NCBI RefSeq assembly: GCF_003001935.1
Contig: NZ_PVNG01000008.1
Span: 333,153-397,152, forward strand
Direction of reading: 5' to 3'
From: Nonomuraea fuscirosea
GTDB lineage: Bacteria > Actinomycetota > Actinomycetes > Streptosporangiales > Streptosporangiaceae
DNA length: 64,000 nt
Shown here: piece by piece, positions 44,209 to 52,654 of the stretch
How positions within the stretch are numbered: position 1 is the stretch's first letter
Layout of the letters: each line of letters starts with the position of its first letter
The notes under the pieces: generated by a model
Seen by the model: only the letters and a program-made list of their open reading frames with translations
What the model was told of the DNA's origin: nothing
Databases searched by the model: none
Made by a program: the position numbers and the translations under genes

Positions 44209-44646
44209 TCAGACCGCGGCCAGCTCGCGCGGACGGGCTTGTGCCTCTTCGTCCCTGTCGAGCAGCTTGCGCAGATGGACGGTCGTGCCCCGCCCTGGCG
44301 TGATGCCGAAGGAGATCTCGTCGACCACGGAGCGCATGATCAGCAGGCCGCGGCCGTTCTCGGTGTCGGGAGGAGGGAACTGGCGCGGCATCGACGGCAC
44401 CCCGGCGCCGTTGTCGGCCACGCGTACGTCGCAGCGGTCCGAGCCGATCGCGGCCGTCACCTCGTAGCGGTTGGCCGGCCCTCCGTGCCGGACCGCGTTG
44501 GAACACGCCTCGGAGACGGCGAGCAGCATGTCGGCGATGCACGTCTCACTCACGTTGAGTGAACGCATGGCGTCGCCTAGCACCCGCCTGACCATCGGTA
44601 TGCCGATCGCATCCCGAGGCAGGGCCAACGAGAACTCAATATCCAC
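44209..44646 (-). CDS. RsbW-like ATP-binding protein (anti-sigma factor kinase fold)
   Basis: This 145-residue protein has a HATPase_c_2 fold: the N-box MLLAVSEACSNAVRHG, the G1 motif VADNGAGVPS and the G2 motif TENGRGLLIMRSVVDEIS. Such proteins act as serine kinases or anti-sigma factors in actinobacterial stress and development networks. No sigma factor or anti-anti-sigma gene is nearby. It sits on the same strand between purS and purQ, with 166- and 182-base gaps on either side, so it may have its own promoter. Confidence 0.85.
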   Translation of the reverse strand: MDIEFSLALPRDAIGIPMVRRVLGDAMRSLNVSETCIADMLLAVSEACSNAVRHGGPANRYEVTAAIGSDRCDVRVADNGAGVPSMPRQFPPPDTENGRGLLIMRSVVDEISFGITPGRGTTVHLRKLLDRDEEAQARPRELAAV

Positions 44647-44828
44647 CGGACTCCTCCGGGCTCCGGAATGTCACCTGGAGTAGGTTTCCCTGAGAAAACG
44701 GGGCTAACCGCAAAATCACGTTGTTGTTATTTACTGTTGGCAAGCCCGTGGCATTGTGGCACGGCCGAACCCGGCTTTAACCGCCGCGGGGGAAATCCGG
44801 CGGCAAAAGTGCCTTCAGGGGCTCTGAC

Positions 44829-45074
44829 CTAGGCTTCGACCCGGACGTCGTAGTCCTCGATCACCGTGTTGGCCAGCAGCGTCTCGGCCATCTTGCGCAC
44901 TTCCGCGAGCGCCGCCTCATCGGCCGGGCCCTCGATCTCGACCTCGAAACGCTTGCCCTGGCGCACGGCGGAGACGCCGGAGAAGCCGAGCCTCGGCAGC
45001 GCCCTGGCGATCGCCTGGCCCTGCGGGTCGAGGATCTCGGGCTTCAACATGACGTCCACGATGACGCGGGCCAC
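44829..45074 (-). CDS. purS: Phosphoribosylformylglycinamidine synthase subunit PurS
   Basis: This 81-residue subunit bridges PurL and PurQ in the three-part FGAM synthase. It reads ARVIVDVMLKPEILDPQGQAIARALPRLGF, then KRFEVEIEGP and ANTVIEDYDV, as in other PurS proteins. AGGAGG precedes GTG 45074, which fixes the start. It is separated from purQ by the RsbW-like gene and is divergent from the 2-oxoacid dehydrogenase genes. Confidence 0.95.
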   Translation of the reverse strand: MARVIVDVMLKPEILDPQGQAIARALPRLGFSGVSAVRQGKRFEVEIEGPADEAALAEVRKMAETLLANTVIEDYDVRVEA

Positions 45075-45210
45075 TGCGTTCCTCCTGGAAGCGGGTGGTG
45101 GATGGGAAGCACAGCCTACCGGCGCGTGTGGCTGCCGACACAACGGGAACGGGGAGGACATGGGGCTTGCGCACAGGGCTGTGACGTCTGCCACGATGGC
45201 CCCGAGAGCG

Positions 45211-45236
45211 GGCGAACCACCACCTAACGGTTCGCC
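45211..45236. promoter_or_regulatory. Inverted repeat in the purS / E1alpha divergent region
   Basis: GGCGAACC (45211-45218) and GGTTCGCC (45229-45236) are perfect 8-bp arms separated by 10 bases. It lies 63 bases before the E1alpha start and could be an operator or a leader hairpin. Confidence 0.35.
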
Positions 45237-45298
45237 GCGAAGAAGGCTGGCCTAAGGTGGCAACCCCATCGACACCAGCCCCGACCAGCAGGAGTGGC

Positions 45299-46390
45299 AT
45301 GACAACCGACGCCTCTCGTGGTGCCGAAGCACCTCCGGAGCTCGTCCAGCTGCTCACCCCCGAGGGCGAGCGGGTCGAGCACCCCGACTACGACATCGAC
45401 CTGAGCCCGGAGGAGGTCCGGTCGCTCTACCGCGACCTGACGCTCGTCCGGCGCATCGACCTGGAGGCCGTGGCGCTGCAGCGCCAGGGCGAGCTGGGCA
45501 TCTGGGCCTCGCTGCTCGGCCAGGAGGCCGCCCAGATCGGCTCGGGCCGCGCCCTGACCGACTCCGACATGGCCTTCCCCACCTACCGCGAGCACGGCGT
45601 CGCCTGGTGCCGCGACGTGGACCCGGTGAAGCTGCTGGGGCTGTTCAGGGGGGTCAACCACGGCGGGTGGGACCCCGAGGAGCACAACTTCCACCTGTAC
45701 ACGATCGTGATCGGCAGCCAGACCCTGCACGCGGTCGGCTACGCCATGGGCATCCAGCGCGACGACGCCAACGCCGCCACGATCGTCTACTTCGGTGACG
45801 GCGCCACCTCGCAGGGCGACGTCAACGAGTCGTTCATCTGGGCCAGCGTGTTCAACGCGCCGATCGTGTTCTTCTGCCAGAACAACCAGTGGGCCATCTC
45901 CGAGCCGCTGGAGAAGCAGACCCGCATCCCGCTCTACCGCCGGGCCTCGGGCTTCGGCTTCCCCGGCATCAGGGTCGACGGCAACGACGTGTTCGCCTGC
46001 CTGGCCGTGACGCGCAAGGCGCTCGAAGCCGCCCGTACGGGGCAGGGGCCGACGCTCATCGAGGCGTTCACGTACCGGATGGGCGCCCACACCACGACCG
46101 ACGACCCCACCCGCTACCGGGTGGCCAGTGAGCTGGAGGCGTGGAAGCTCAAGGACCCGATCGAGCGGGTCAAGTCCTACCTGTTCAAGAACGAGCTGGC
46201 CGACCAGGCGTTCTTCGACTCCGTGGAGGCCGAGGCGGACCAGCTCGGGGCCGACCTGCGCAGGCGCTGCCTGGCCATGCCCGACCCGGAGCCGCTCGAC
46301 ATCTTCGACCACGTCTACCGCGAGCCCCACTCCCTGATCGACCGGGAGCGCGCCCAGTTCGCCGGGTACTTGGAGGGGTTCCGTGACTGA
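45299..46390 (+). CDS. 2-Oxoacid dehydrogenase E1 component, alpha subunit
   Basis: This 363-residue subunit is of the thiamine-diphosphate-dependent, alpha2beta2-type E1 (pyruvate or branched-chain 2-oxoacid dehydrogenase). The ThDP motif runs from GDGATSQGD (166-174) to NNQWA (195-199). The phosphorylation-loop region has YRMGAHTTTDDPTRYR. The Asp-Pro-Thr pattern and LGQEAAQIGSG resemble both PdhA and BkdA, and I cannot separate them by reading. An AGGAG ribosome site supports ATG 45299; GTG 45257 adds 14 residues. The next two genes encode E1beta and E2. Confidence 0.92.
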   Translation: MTTDASRGAEAPPELVQLLTPEGERVEHPDYDIDLSPEEVRSLYRDLTLVRRIDLEAVALQRQGELGIWASLLGQEAAQIGSGRALTDSDMAFPTYREHGVAWCRDVDPVKLLGLFRGVNHGGWDPEEHNFHLYTIVIGSQTLHAVGYAMGIQRDDANAATIVYFGDGATSQGDVNESFIWASVFNAPIVFFCQNNQWAISEPLEKQTRIPLYRRASGFGFPGIRVDGNDVFACLAVTRKALEAARTGQGPTLIEAFTYRMGAHTTTDDPTRYRVASELEAWKLKDPIERVKSYLFKNELADQAFFDSVEAEADQLGADLRRRCLAMPDPEPLDIFDHVYREPHSLIDRERAQFAGYLEGFRD

Positions 46391-46432
46391 GTCGTACCGG
46401 CCGGCCGTGGTGGCGGTCGCGAAGGAGGCGTC

Positions 46433-47413
46433 GTGACGATCCTGAGCCTGTCCAAGGCGCTCAACGAGGGCATGCGCAAGGCCATGGAGGACGACCCCAA
46501 GGTCCTCATCATGGGCGAGGACGTCGGCAAGCTGGGCGGCGTCTTCCGGGTCACCGACGGCCTGCAGAAGGACTTCGGCGAGGACCGCGTGATCGACACG
46601 CCGCTGGCCGAGTCGGGCATCATCGGCACCGCGATCGGGCTGGCGCTGCGCGGCTACCGGCCGGTGTGCGAGATCCAGTTCGACGGGTTCGTCTTCCCGG
46701 CCGCCGACCAGATCATCACGCAGCTGGCCAAGATGCCGATGCGCTCGCTGGGCGCGATCAAGCTGCCCGTCGTCGTCCGCATCCCCTGCGGCGGCGGCAT
46801 CGGCGCGGTCGAGCACCACAGCGAGTCACCCGAGGCGTACTTCACCCACACCGCGGGCCTGCGCGTCGTCTCCTGCTCCAACCCGGCCGACGCCTACACC
46901 ATGATCCAGCAGGCCATCCGCAGCGACGACCCGGTGGTGTTCTTCGAGCCCAAGCGCCGCTACTGGGAGAAGGCCGACATCGACACCGCCGCCACCGACT
47001 GGTGGACGCCGCTGCACGCGGCCAAGGTGGTGCGGCCGGGCGCCGACGTCACGCTGCTGGCGTACGGGCCCATGGTCAAGACCTGCCTGGAGGCCGCCAC
47101 GGCGGCCGAGGACGACGGGCGCTCGCTGGAGGTCGTCGACCTGCGCTCGCTCAACCCGCTGGACGAGCCGCTGATCATGGAGTCCGTACGCCGTACGGGC
47201 CGGGTCGTGGTGGTCCACGAGGCGCCGGTCAACAGCGGCCTCGGGGCCGAGCTGGCGGCGCGGATCACCGAGGAGTGCTTCTACCACCTGGAGTCACCCG
47301 TGCTGCGGGTCGGCGGCTTCTCCACCCCCTACCCCCCGTCGAAGCTGGAGGAGCACTACCTGCCCGACCTGGACCGGGTGCTCGACGCCGTCGACCGGGT
47401 CTTCGGGTACTGA
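46433..47413 (+). CDS. 2-Oxoacid dehydrogenase E1 component, beta subunit
   Basis: This 326-residue partner of E1alpha has MGEDVGKLGGVFRVTDGLQKDFG near the start, DTPLAESGIIGTAIGLALRGYRPVCEIQFDGF in the ThDP-interface region, and a transketolase-C domain with VVDLRSLNPLDEP and HEAPVNSGLGAELAARI. AAGGAGG precedes GTG 46433. The gap after E1alpha is 42 bases and the gap before E2 is 11, so the three form one operon. Confidence 0.94.
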   Translation: MTILSLSKALNEGMRKAMEDDPKVLIMGEDVGKLGGVFRVTDGLQKDFGEDRVIDTPLAESGIIGTAIGLALRGYRPVCEIQFDGFVFPAADQIITQLAKMPMRSLGAIKLPVVVRIPCGGGIGAVEHHSESPEAYFTHTAGLRVVSCSNPADAYTMIQQAIRSDDPVVFFEPKRRYWEKADIDTAATDWWTPLHAAKVVRPGADVTLLAYGPMVKTCLEAATAAEDDGRSLEVVDLRSLNPLDEPLIMESVRRTGRVVVVHEAPVNSGLGAELAARITEECFYHLESPVLRVGGFSTPYPPSKLEEHYLPDLDRVLDAVDRVFGY

Positions 47414-47424
47414 GGGGGTTGTCG

Positions 47425-48933
47425 ATGCGACGCGAGTTCAAGCTGCCCGACGTCGGCGAGGGGCTGACGGAGGCGGAGATCGTCCGCTGGCACGTCAAGG
47501 CCGGCGACGACGTCAAGGTCAACCAGATCGTGGTCGAGATCGAGACCGCCAAGTCGATCGTCGAGCTGCCGATCCCGTGGGACGGCGTGGTGGCGGACCT
47601 CATGGCGGGTGAGGGCGACACGGTCGACGTGGGCGCCCCGATCATCGCCGTGGAGACGTCCGAGCCCGGCGCCGGCGGCCCGGGGGAGACGACCGCCGCG
47701 CCGCCGAAGGCCGTCACGGGTGCGGGAGCCCCGGCCAGGAGCGCGGTCGAGGCGCTGGCCGACGACCTGGTGCCGAAGCCGCCCGCCGAGGGCGCGGTCG
47801 AGCCGGGCGCGCACGGCAGCCCCGCCCCCAAGGAGGAGCGCCAGGCGGTCCTGGTCGGCTACGGCGTCAAGACCGGCACCACCAAGCGCCGCCCGCGCAA
47901 GGGCATCCCCGCCAACCCGGTCGCCAACCCGTCCAGGGTGGAGCTGGACACCCCACCGGCCCAGCCCTCTCAGCCCGACCCTCAGACGGCTCCTCAGCCC
48001 GCCCCTCAGGCGGCCCCGGCCGCCCCGACGCCCGCCCGGGTCGCCGTGCTGGCCAAGCCTCCGGTACGCAAGCTGGCCAAGGACCTGGGCGTCGACCTGA
48101 CCGCCGTCACCGGCACGGGCCCGCAGGGCTCGATCACCAGGGACGACATCCAGGCGGCGGCCAGTGCCGAGGAGCCGGCGGCGCCCGTTCAGGCGCCCGT
48201 TCAAGTGCCCGGGCAGAGGCCCGTTGGGGAGCAGCGCGAGGAGCGCGTCCCCGTCAAGGGCGTCCGCAAGATGACCGCCCGCGCCATGGTCACCAGCGCC
48301 TTCACCGCCCCGCACGTCACCGAGTTCCTCCAGGTGGACATGACGCTCACCATGGAGGCGGTCCAGCGGCTGCGGACGATGGCGGAGTTCGCCGAGGTCA
48401 AGGTCTCCCCGCTGCTCCTGGTGGCCAGGGCCGTGCTCACGGCGGCGCGCCGCCACCCGATGATCAACTCCTCCTGGGACGAGGAGACCCAGGAGATCGT
48501 GGTCAAGCACTACGTCAACCTGGGCATCGCCGCCGCCACCCCGCGCGGCCTGGTGGTGCCCAACGTCAAGAACGCCCACGAGCTGTCGCTCCCCGACCTG
48601 GCCAGGGAGCTGGCCCGGCTGGCGGAGACGGCCAGGGCGGGCCGTACGCAGCCGGCGGAGATGTCCGGCGGCACCATCACCATCTCCAACGTCGGCGTGT
48701 TCGGCGTGGACGGCGGCACCCCGATCATCAACCCCGGCGAATCGGCCATCCTCGCCGTCGGTCAGGTCAGGGACATGCCGTGGGTGGTGGACGGCGCGCT
48801 GGCGGTGCGCAAGGTGGCGACCCTGTCGCTCTCGTTCGACCACCGGATCGTGGACGGCGAGCTCGGCTCGATGTTCCTGCGCGACGTCGGCGCGATGCTG
48901 GAGGACCCCGTCCGCATGCTCGCCTGGAGCTGA
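47425..48933 (+). CDS. 2-Oxoacid dehydrogenase E2 component (dihydrolipoyl acyltransferase)
   Basis: This 502-residue core subunit has one lipoyl domain (1-80) with the lipoylated Lys43 in IETAKSIVELP. A long Pro/Ala linker (about 85-205), an E3/E1-binding domain (about 208-250, AVLAKPPVRKLAKDLGVDL) and a second linker follow. The catalytic acyltransferase domain (about 270-502) has the active-site His473 in FDHRIVDG. A single lipoyl domain and the linker pattern fit branched-chain or pyruvate E2. Its E3 partner may be LpdA at 12 kb. GGGGG lies upstream of ATG 47425. Confidence 0.94.
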   Translation: MRREFKLPDVGEGLTEAEIVRWHVKAGDDVKVNQIVVEIETAKSIVELPIPWDGVVADLMAGEGDTVDVGAPIIAVETSEPGAGGPGETTAAPPKAVTGAGAPARSAVEALADDLVPKPPAEGAVEPGAHGSPAPKEERQAVLVGYGVKTGTTKRRPRKGIPANPVANPSRVELDTPPAQPSQPDPQTAPQPAPQAAPAAPTPARVAVLAKPPVRKLAKDLGVDLTAVTGTGPQGSITRDDIQAAASAEEPAAPVQAPVQVPGQRPVGEQREERVPVKGVRKMTARAMVTSAFTAPHVTEFLQVDMTLTMEAVQRLRTMAEFAEVKVSPLLLVARAVLTAARRHPMINSSWDEETQEIVVKHYVNLGIAAATPRGLVVPNVKNAHELSLPDLARELARLAETARAGRTQPAEMSGGTITISNVGVFGVDGGTPIINPGESAILAVGQVRDMPWVVDGALAVRKVATLSLSFDHRIVDGELGSMFLRDVGAMLEDPVRMLAWS

Positions 48934-48956
48934 ACCCCCAACAGGCCGCGAGACCG

Positions 48957-49001
48957 GTACGGCGATCGCCGGGAGGACCCCTCTCCCGGCGATCGCCGTA
49001 C
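48957..49001 (+). terminator. Long hairpin ending the E1-E2 operon
   Basis: A perfect 19-bp stem begins GTACGGCGATCGCC and closes with the reverse complement, around a 7-base loop (48976-48982). It starts 24 bases after the E2 stop. Confidence 0.92.
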
Positions 49002-49075
49002 GGTGGGGACGCCCGCACCCCGAACACGTCAGAGCGGCCGGGACCCGGATTTGATACACGGTTAAAGTGGCTTTC

Positions 49076-49369
49076 ATGATTCGCCACATCGTGCTGTTCA
49101 CCTGGACCGAAGAAGCGACCGACGAGCAGAAGGCCAGGGTGGTCACCGAGCTGGGCAAACTGCCCGGCCAGATCCCCCAGCTGCGCTCCTACACGGCCGG
49201 CGCCGACGTGGGTGTCAACCAGGGCACGTGGGACTTCGCCGTGGTGGCGGACTTCGACAACGTGGACGACTACCTCGTCTACCGCGACGACCCCGGCCAC
49301 CAGGCCGTGATCGCCGAGCACATCAAGCCGATCGTGGCCGGCCGCGCGGCCGTGCAGATGAGCGTCTGA
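49076..49369 (+). CDS. Dabb-family (stress-responsive alpha/beta barrel) protein
   Basis: This 97-residue protein begins MIRHIVLFTWTEEATDEQ, the characteristic start of the Dabb dimeric alpha/beta-barrel family. VVADFDNVDDYLVYRDDPGHQAVIAEHIKPI follows the family's second half. Members include polyketide cyclases and proteins of unknown role. This one stands alone, so no substrate is implied. ATG 49076 is chosen; GTG 49067 adds three residues, and neither has a strong ribosome site. Confidence 0.85.
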   Translation: MIRHIVLFTWTEEATDEQKARVVTELGKLPGQIPQLRSYTAGADVGVNQGTWDFAVVADFDNVDDYLVYRDDPGHQAVIAEHIKPIVAGRAAVQMSV

Positions 49370-49403
49370 CCCGCACCCGGGCCTCTCGCCGGGCAAAGCC
49401 CCG

Positions 49404-49628
49404 TCAGAGGTCCGGCGGGTTGTTCTCGCGGTGCATCAGCCTGCCGTCGGACGTCTGGCCCCGCCGGGGAGCCAGCACGATGCTCAGCACCACGCCCACG
49501 CCACCGACGATCATGAAGATCACGCCGATGATGTCCATGTGGACGGACTCACCGAACACGTCGGGCTCGATGGCGAATTTCAGGATGGCGCCAAGCGTGA
49601 GGAAGAAGATGCTGACCCCGACCCCCAT
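49404..49628 (-). CDS. Small membrane protein of the DUF6458 type
   Basis: This 74-residue protein has two membrane helices (GVSIFFLTLGAILKFAI and MDIIGVIFMIVGGVGVVLSIVL) joined by a short loop with acidic residues. It ends in a cytosolic Arg-rich tail. This layout and the MGVGVSIF start are common in actinobacterial two-helix proteins of unknown role. GGAGG upstream of ATG 49628 fixes the start. It is convergent with the Dabb gene. Confidence 0.78.
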   Translation of the reverse strand: MGVGVSIFFLTLGAILKFAIEPDVFGESVHMDIIGVIFMIVGGVGVVLSIVLAPRRGQTSDGRLMHRENNPPDL

Positions 49629-49699
49629 GACGACCTCCAGGCAAACGGCGAGTACAGCCACGGTCATACCCGGCTATAGCCGATCACACCCTCCAGTCG

Positions 49700-50650
49700 T
49701 CAGGCGAGACAAGACAGTGGCCGGCCGCCGTTGTAGGTGATCATGTCGAGCACGGCCGTGACCACGTCGATCGGGGCGCCGAGAGGCTGTCCGTCGAGTT
49801 CGGCGTAGGCGCGGTGCAGGTTGCCCACGATCCGCTCGGAGTCGAGCAGCCCCGCCCATTCGCCCAGATCGCTCTCCCTGGCCGCCTCCAGCGGCGTCAG
49901 CCCCGCCTGGCGCCCGCGCCTGGCCGTCTCCTGGACGAAGCGCAGATAGGCCGCCACGGGCTCGTACGCCTCCGGCCCGCACACCTCCCCGTGCCCCGGC
50001 ACGACCGTCTCGGCCCCCAGCTCACTGAGCTGTTCGAGCGCCTGGAGCGTCCCGGCGACCGAACCCATGAGCACGAACGGCGTCCCGCCGTTGAAGACCA
50101 GGTCGCCCGAGAACAGCAGCCGCCGCTCGGGGATCCACACGTAGGAGTCGTTGGTGGTGTGCGCCGCGTGCCCCACGTGCCTGACCTCGCAGCGCAGGTC
50201 GTCGGAGTGCAGCGTGATCCGGTCGGTGAAGGTGAGGAACGGCGGCGCGAGTTCGAGCCTGCCCCACTCCACCTCGGGCGACCAGGCGGCGCGGTAGGCG
50301 GGCATCCCGTCGGCGATGATCTGCTCACGCACGCCCTCGTGCCCGACGATCGTGGCCTCGGGGAAGAGCCAGTTGCCGAACGTGTGGTCGCCGTGGTGGT
50401 GGGTGTTGACCAGCGTGGTGATCGGCCGGTCGCTGACCTTGCCGATCGCTTCGCGAAAGGCCCTGGTGCGGCGCTCGGTGGAGCAGGCGTCGATGACGAC
50501 GACGCCGCGCCGCCCGGCCAGGAACCCGGTGTTGTTGATCCACCAGCTGCCGTCGGGCTGCACGTAGGCGTACACGCCGTCCGACACCTCTTCGACCCGC
50601 GGCGGCGGCAGGGCGGCCGGTTGGTGATCGTCGTGCGGGGATGAGCTCAT
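49700..50650 (-). CDS. Metallo-beta-lactamase-fold hydrolase
   Basis: This 316-residue enzyme has the Zn-binding NTHHHGDHTFGN motif (about 81-92), further His in the VGHAAHTTND region, Asp in FSGDLVF and His in VPGHGEVCG. All sites for a di-zinc centre are present. The sequence type is close to quorum-lactonase-like and glyoxalase-II-like hydrolases, so the substrate is open. ATG 50650 gives MSSSPHDDHQ; a longer frame opens at 50713. It follows the acyl-CoA dehydrogenase gene on the same strand, but a terminator lies between. Confidence 0.85.
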   Translation of the reverse strand: MSSSPHDDHQPAALPPPRVEEVSDGVYAYVQPDGSWWINNTGFLAGRRGVVVIDACSTERRTRAFREAIGKVSDRPITTLVNTHHHGDHTFGNWLFPEATIVGHEGVREQIIADGMPAYRAAWSPEVEWGRLELAPPFLTFTDRITLHSDDLRCEVRHVGHAAHTTNDSYVWIPERRLLFSGDLVFNGGTPFVLMGSVAGTLQALEQLSELGAETVVPGHGEVCGPEAYEPVAAYLRFVQETARRGRQAGLTPLEAARESDLGEWAGLLDSERIVGNLHRAYAELDGQPLGAPIDVVTAVLDMITYNGGRPLSCLA

Positions 50651-50701
50651 GCCGGGGAACCTACTCGCCCGGCGGGCCGGCGGGCTGTGTCCCCGACGAC
50701 A

Positions 50702-50729
50702 GAACGCCCGCACGGAGGTGCGGGCGTTC
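50702..50729 (-). terminator. Terminator after the acyl-CoA dehydrogenase gene
   Basis: GAACGCCCGCAC and GTGCGGGCGTTC form a perfect 12-bp stem with a 4-base loop, 17 bases beyond the dehydrogenase stop. Confidence 0.88.
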
Positions 50730-50746
50730 CTGGGACGGGAGGGGGC

Positions 50747-52552
50747 CTAGAAGGCCTCTTCCGGCAGCTCCATGAGCTCCTGCCCGGTGGAGTCGAGCAC
50801 GCGCCGCTCGGCGGACAGCCGGGGCAGCACGGTCTTGGCGAAGAAGGACGCGCCCGCGACCTTGCCGAGGTAGAAGGGGTCCTCGCCCTCGGCCAGCCTG
50901 GCCAGCGCCACCTCGGCCTGACGCAGCAGCAGCCAGCCGATGATCAGGTCGCCCAGCGCGAGCAGCAGCCGGGTGGTGTTCAGGCCGACCTTGTAGATCT
51001 CCTCGGGCTTGTCCAGCGAGCCGAGCGCCCAGCCCGCCATGGTGTCGCCCATCGCCTTGACCTCGGCGGCGGCCTCGAGGAGCAGCTTGCGCTCCTCCTT
51101 GAGCCGGCCGTTGCCCGCGTCGGAGCCGGCGAACTCGGTGATCTCGCTCAGCAGCGCGCCCACCGCCGCGCCCTGGTTGCGCAGGATCTTCCTGAAGAAC
51201 AGGTCCTGACCCTGGATCGCGGTCGTGCCCTCGTACAAGGAGTCGATCTTGGCGTCGCGGATGTACTGCTCGATCGGGTAGTCCTGCAGATAGCCGGAGC
51301 CGCCCAGGGTCTGCAGGGAGCGGGAGAGCAGCTCGTACGACCGCTCGGAGCCCACGCCCTTGACGATGGGCAGCAGCAGGTCGTTCATCGCGTGGGCGTG
51401 CCGGTCGGCGGGGTCGATGAGCAGCGTGTCCTGGTACGTGGCCGTGTAGAGCACCAGGGCGCGCATGCCCTCCGCGTACGTCTTCTGCAGCATGAGCTCG
51501 CGCCGCACGTCCGGGTGGTGGGTGATGGTCACCCTGGGCGAGCTCTTGTCGGCCATCTTGGCCAGGTCGGCGCCCTGCTTGCGGGACTTGGCGTACTCCA
51601 GGGCGTTCAGGTAGCCGGTGGACAGCGTGGCGATGGCCTTGGTGCCGACCATCATGCGGGCGTGCTCGATCACCATGAACATCTGCTTGATGCCCTCGTG
51701 CACCTCGCCGACCAGCCAGCCGACGGCCGGGTGCCTGTCGCCGAAGGTCAGCTCGCAGGTCGTGGAGACCTTCAGGCCCATCTTCTTCTCGACGTTGGTG
51801 ACGTAGACGCCGTTGCGCTCGCCCAGCTCGCCGGTCTCCAGGTCCACGTGGTACTTCGGCACCAGGAACATCGACAGGCCCTTGGTGCCGGGGCCGTGGC
51901 CCTCGGGGCGGGCCAGCACGAGGTGGAAGATGTTCTCCGTCAGGTCGTGCTCGCCGCTGGTGATGAAGCGTTTGACGCCCTCGATGTGCCAGGTGCCGTC
52001 GGGCTGCCGCACCGCCTTCGCGCGCCCGGCGCCCACGTCGGAGCCGGCGTCCGGCTCGGTGAGCACCATGGTGGCGCCCCAGTTGCGCTCGATGGCCAGT
52101 TCGGCGAAGCGCTTCTGCTCGGGCGTGCCCACCTGCCACAGCGTGTAGGCGAAGTTGGGGCCGGCCGCGTACATGTAGAGCGCGGGGTTGGCGCCCAGCA
52201 CCATCTCGGCGGTGGCCCACGCGAGCGTCCTGGGGATGCCGGGGCCGCCCAGGTCGGCGGGCAGGTCCTGGTGCGCCCAGCCGCCGTCGATCAGCGCCTG
52301 GTACGACTTCTTGAAGCCGGGGGGAACGGTCACGGACGCGGTGGCCGGGTCGAACACGGGCGGGTGCCGGTCGCCCTCCTCGAAGGAGTCGGCCAGCACG
52401 CCGGTCGCCAGGCGGTTCATCTCGTCCAGGACGCTGCGGGCGACGTCCTCGTCCACTTCCGCGAACGGCCCCGTGCCGAGGATCTCGCTTCTCCCGAAGA
52501 CCTCGAAGAGGTTGAATTCCAGGTCACGCAGGTTGCTCTTGTAGTGGCCCAT
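50747..52552 (-). CDS. Acyl-CoA dehydrogenase, FadE5-like
   Basis: This 601-residue FAD enzyme of fatty-acid beta-oxidation introduces the alpha-beta double bond. It is longer than the usual 380-residue family because of extra C-terminal helices. MGHYKSNLRDLEFNLFEVFGR, GATMVLTEPDAGSDVGAGRAKAV, LQTLGGSGYLQDYPIEQYIRDAKIDSLYEGTTAIQGQD and the final ELPEEAF closely match what I recall of Mycobacterium tuberculosis FadE5. AAGGAG lies upstream of ATG 52552. TACC(N4)GGTA-type palindromes in its promoter region suggest control by a fatty-acid-responsive repressor. Confidence 0.9.
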   Translation of the reverse strand: MGHYKSNLRDLEFNLFEVFGRSEILGTGPFAEVDEDVARSVLDEMNRLATGVLADSFEEGDRHPPVFDPATASVTVPPGFKKSYQALIDGGWAHQDLPADLGGPGIPRTLAWATAEMVLGANPALYMYAAGPNFAYTLWQVGTPEQKRFAELAIERNWGATMVLTEPDAGSDVGAGRAKAVRQPDGTWHIEGVKRFITSGEHDLTENIFHLVLARPEGHGPGTKGLSMFLVPKYHVDLETGELGERNGVYVTNVEKKMGLKVSTTCELTFGDRHPAVGWLVGEVHEGIKQMFMVIEHARMMVGTKAIATLSTGYLNALEYAKSRKQGADLAKMADKSSPRVTITHHPDVRRELMLQKTYAEGMRALVLYTATYQDTLLIDPADRHAHAMNDLLLPIVKGVGSERSYELLSRSLQTLGGSGYLQDYPIEQYIRDAKIDSLYEGTTAIQGQDLFFRKILRNQGAAVGALLSEITEFAGSDAGNGRLKEERKLLLEAAAEVKAMGDTMAGWALGSLDKPEEIYKVGLNTTRLLLALGDLIIGWLLLRQAEVALARLAEGEDPFYLGKVAGASFFAKTVLPRLSAERRVLDSTGQELMELPEEAF

Positions 52553-52583
52553 GGGCGTCGATCTCCTTGAACCGAGACATCTG

Positions 52584-52624
52584 TACTGGCGGGTAACCTT
52601 ACTCTGAAATGCTACCCGCGGGTA
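52584..52624. promoter_or_regulatory. Operator candidates in the fadE5-like / methyltransferase divergent region
   Basis: TACCCGCGGGTA (52613-52624) is a perfect 12-bp palindrome. TACTGGCGGGTA (52584-52595) matches it at 10 of 12 positions, centres 29 bp apart. Paired palindromes of this size next to an acyl-CoA dehydrogenase fit a TetR-type lipid regulator. No such gene is adjacent. Confidence 0.6.
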
Positions 52625-52654
52625 ACCCGCGCCATGCATGGCATGCTCGTCTCC

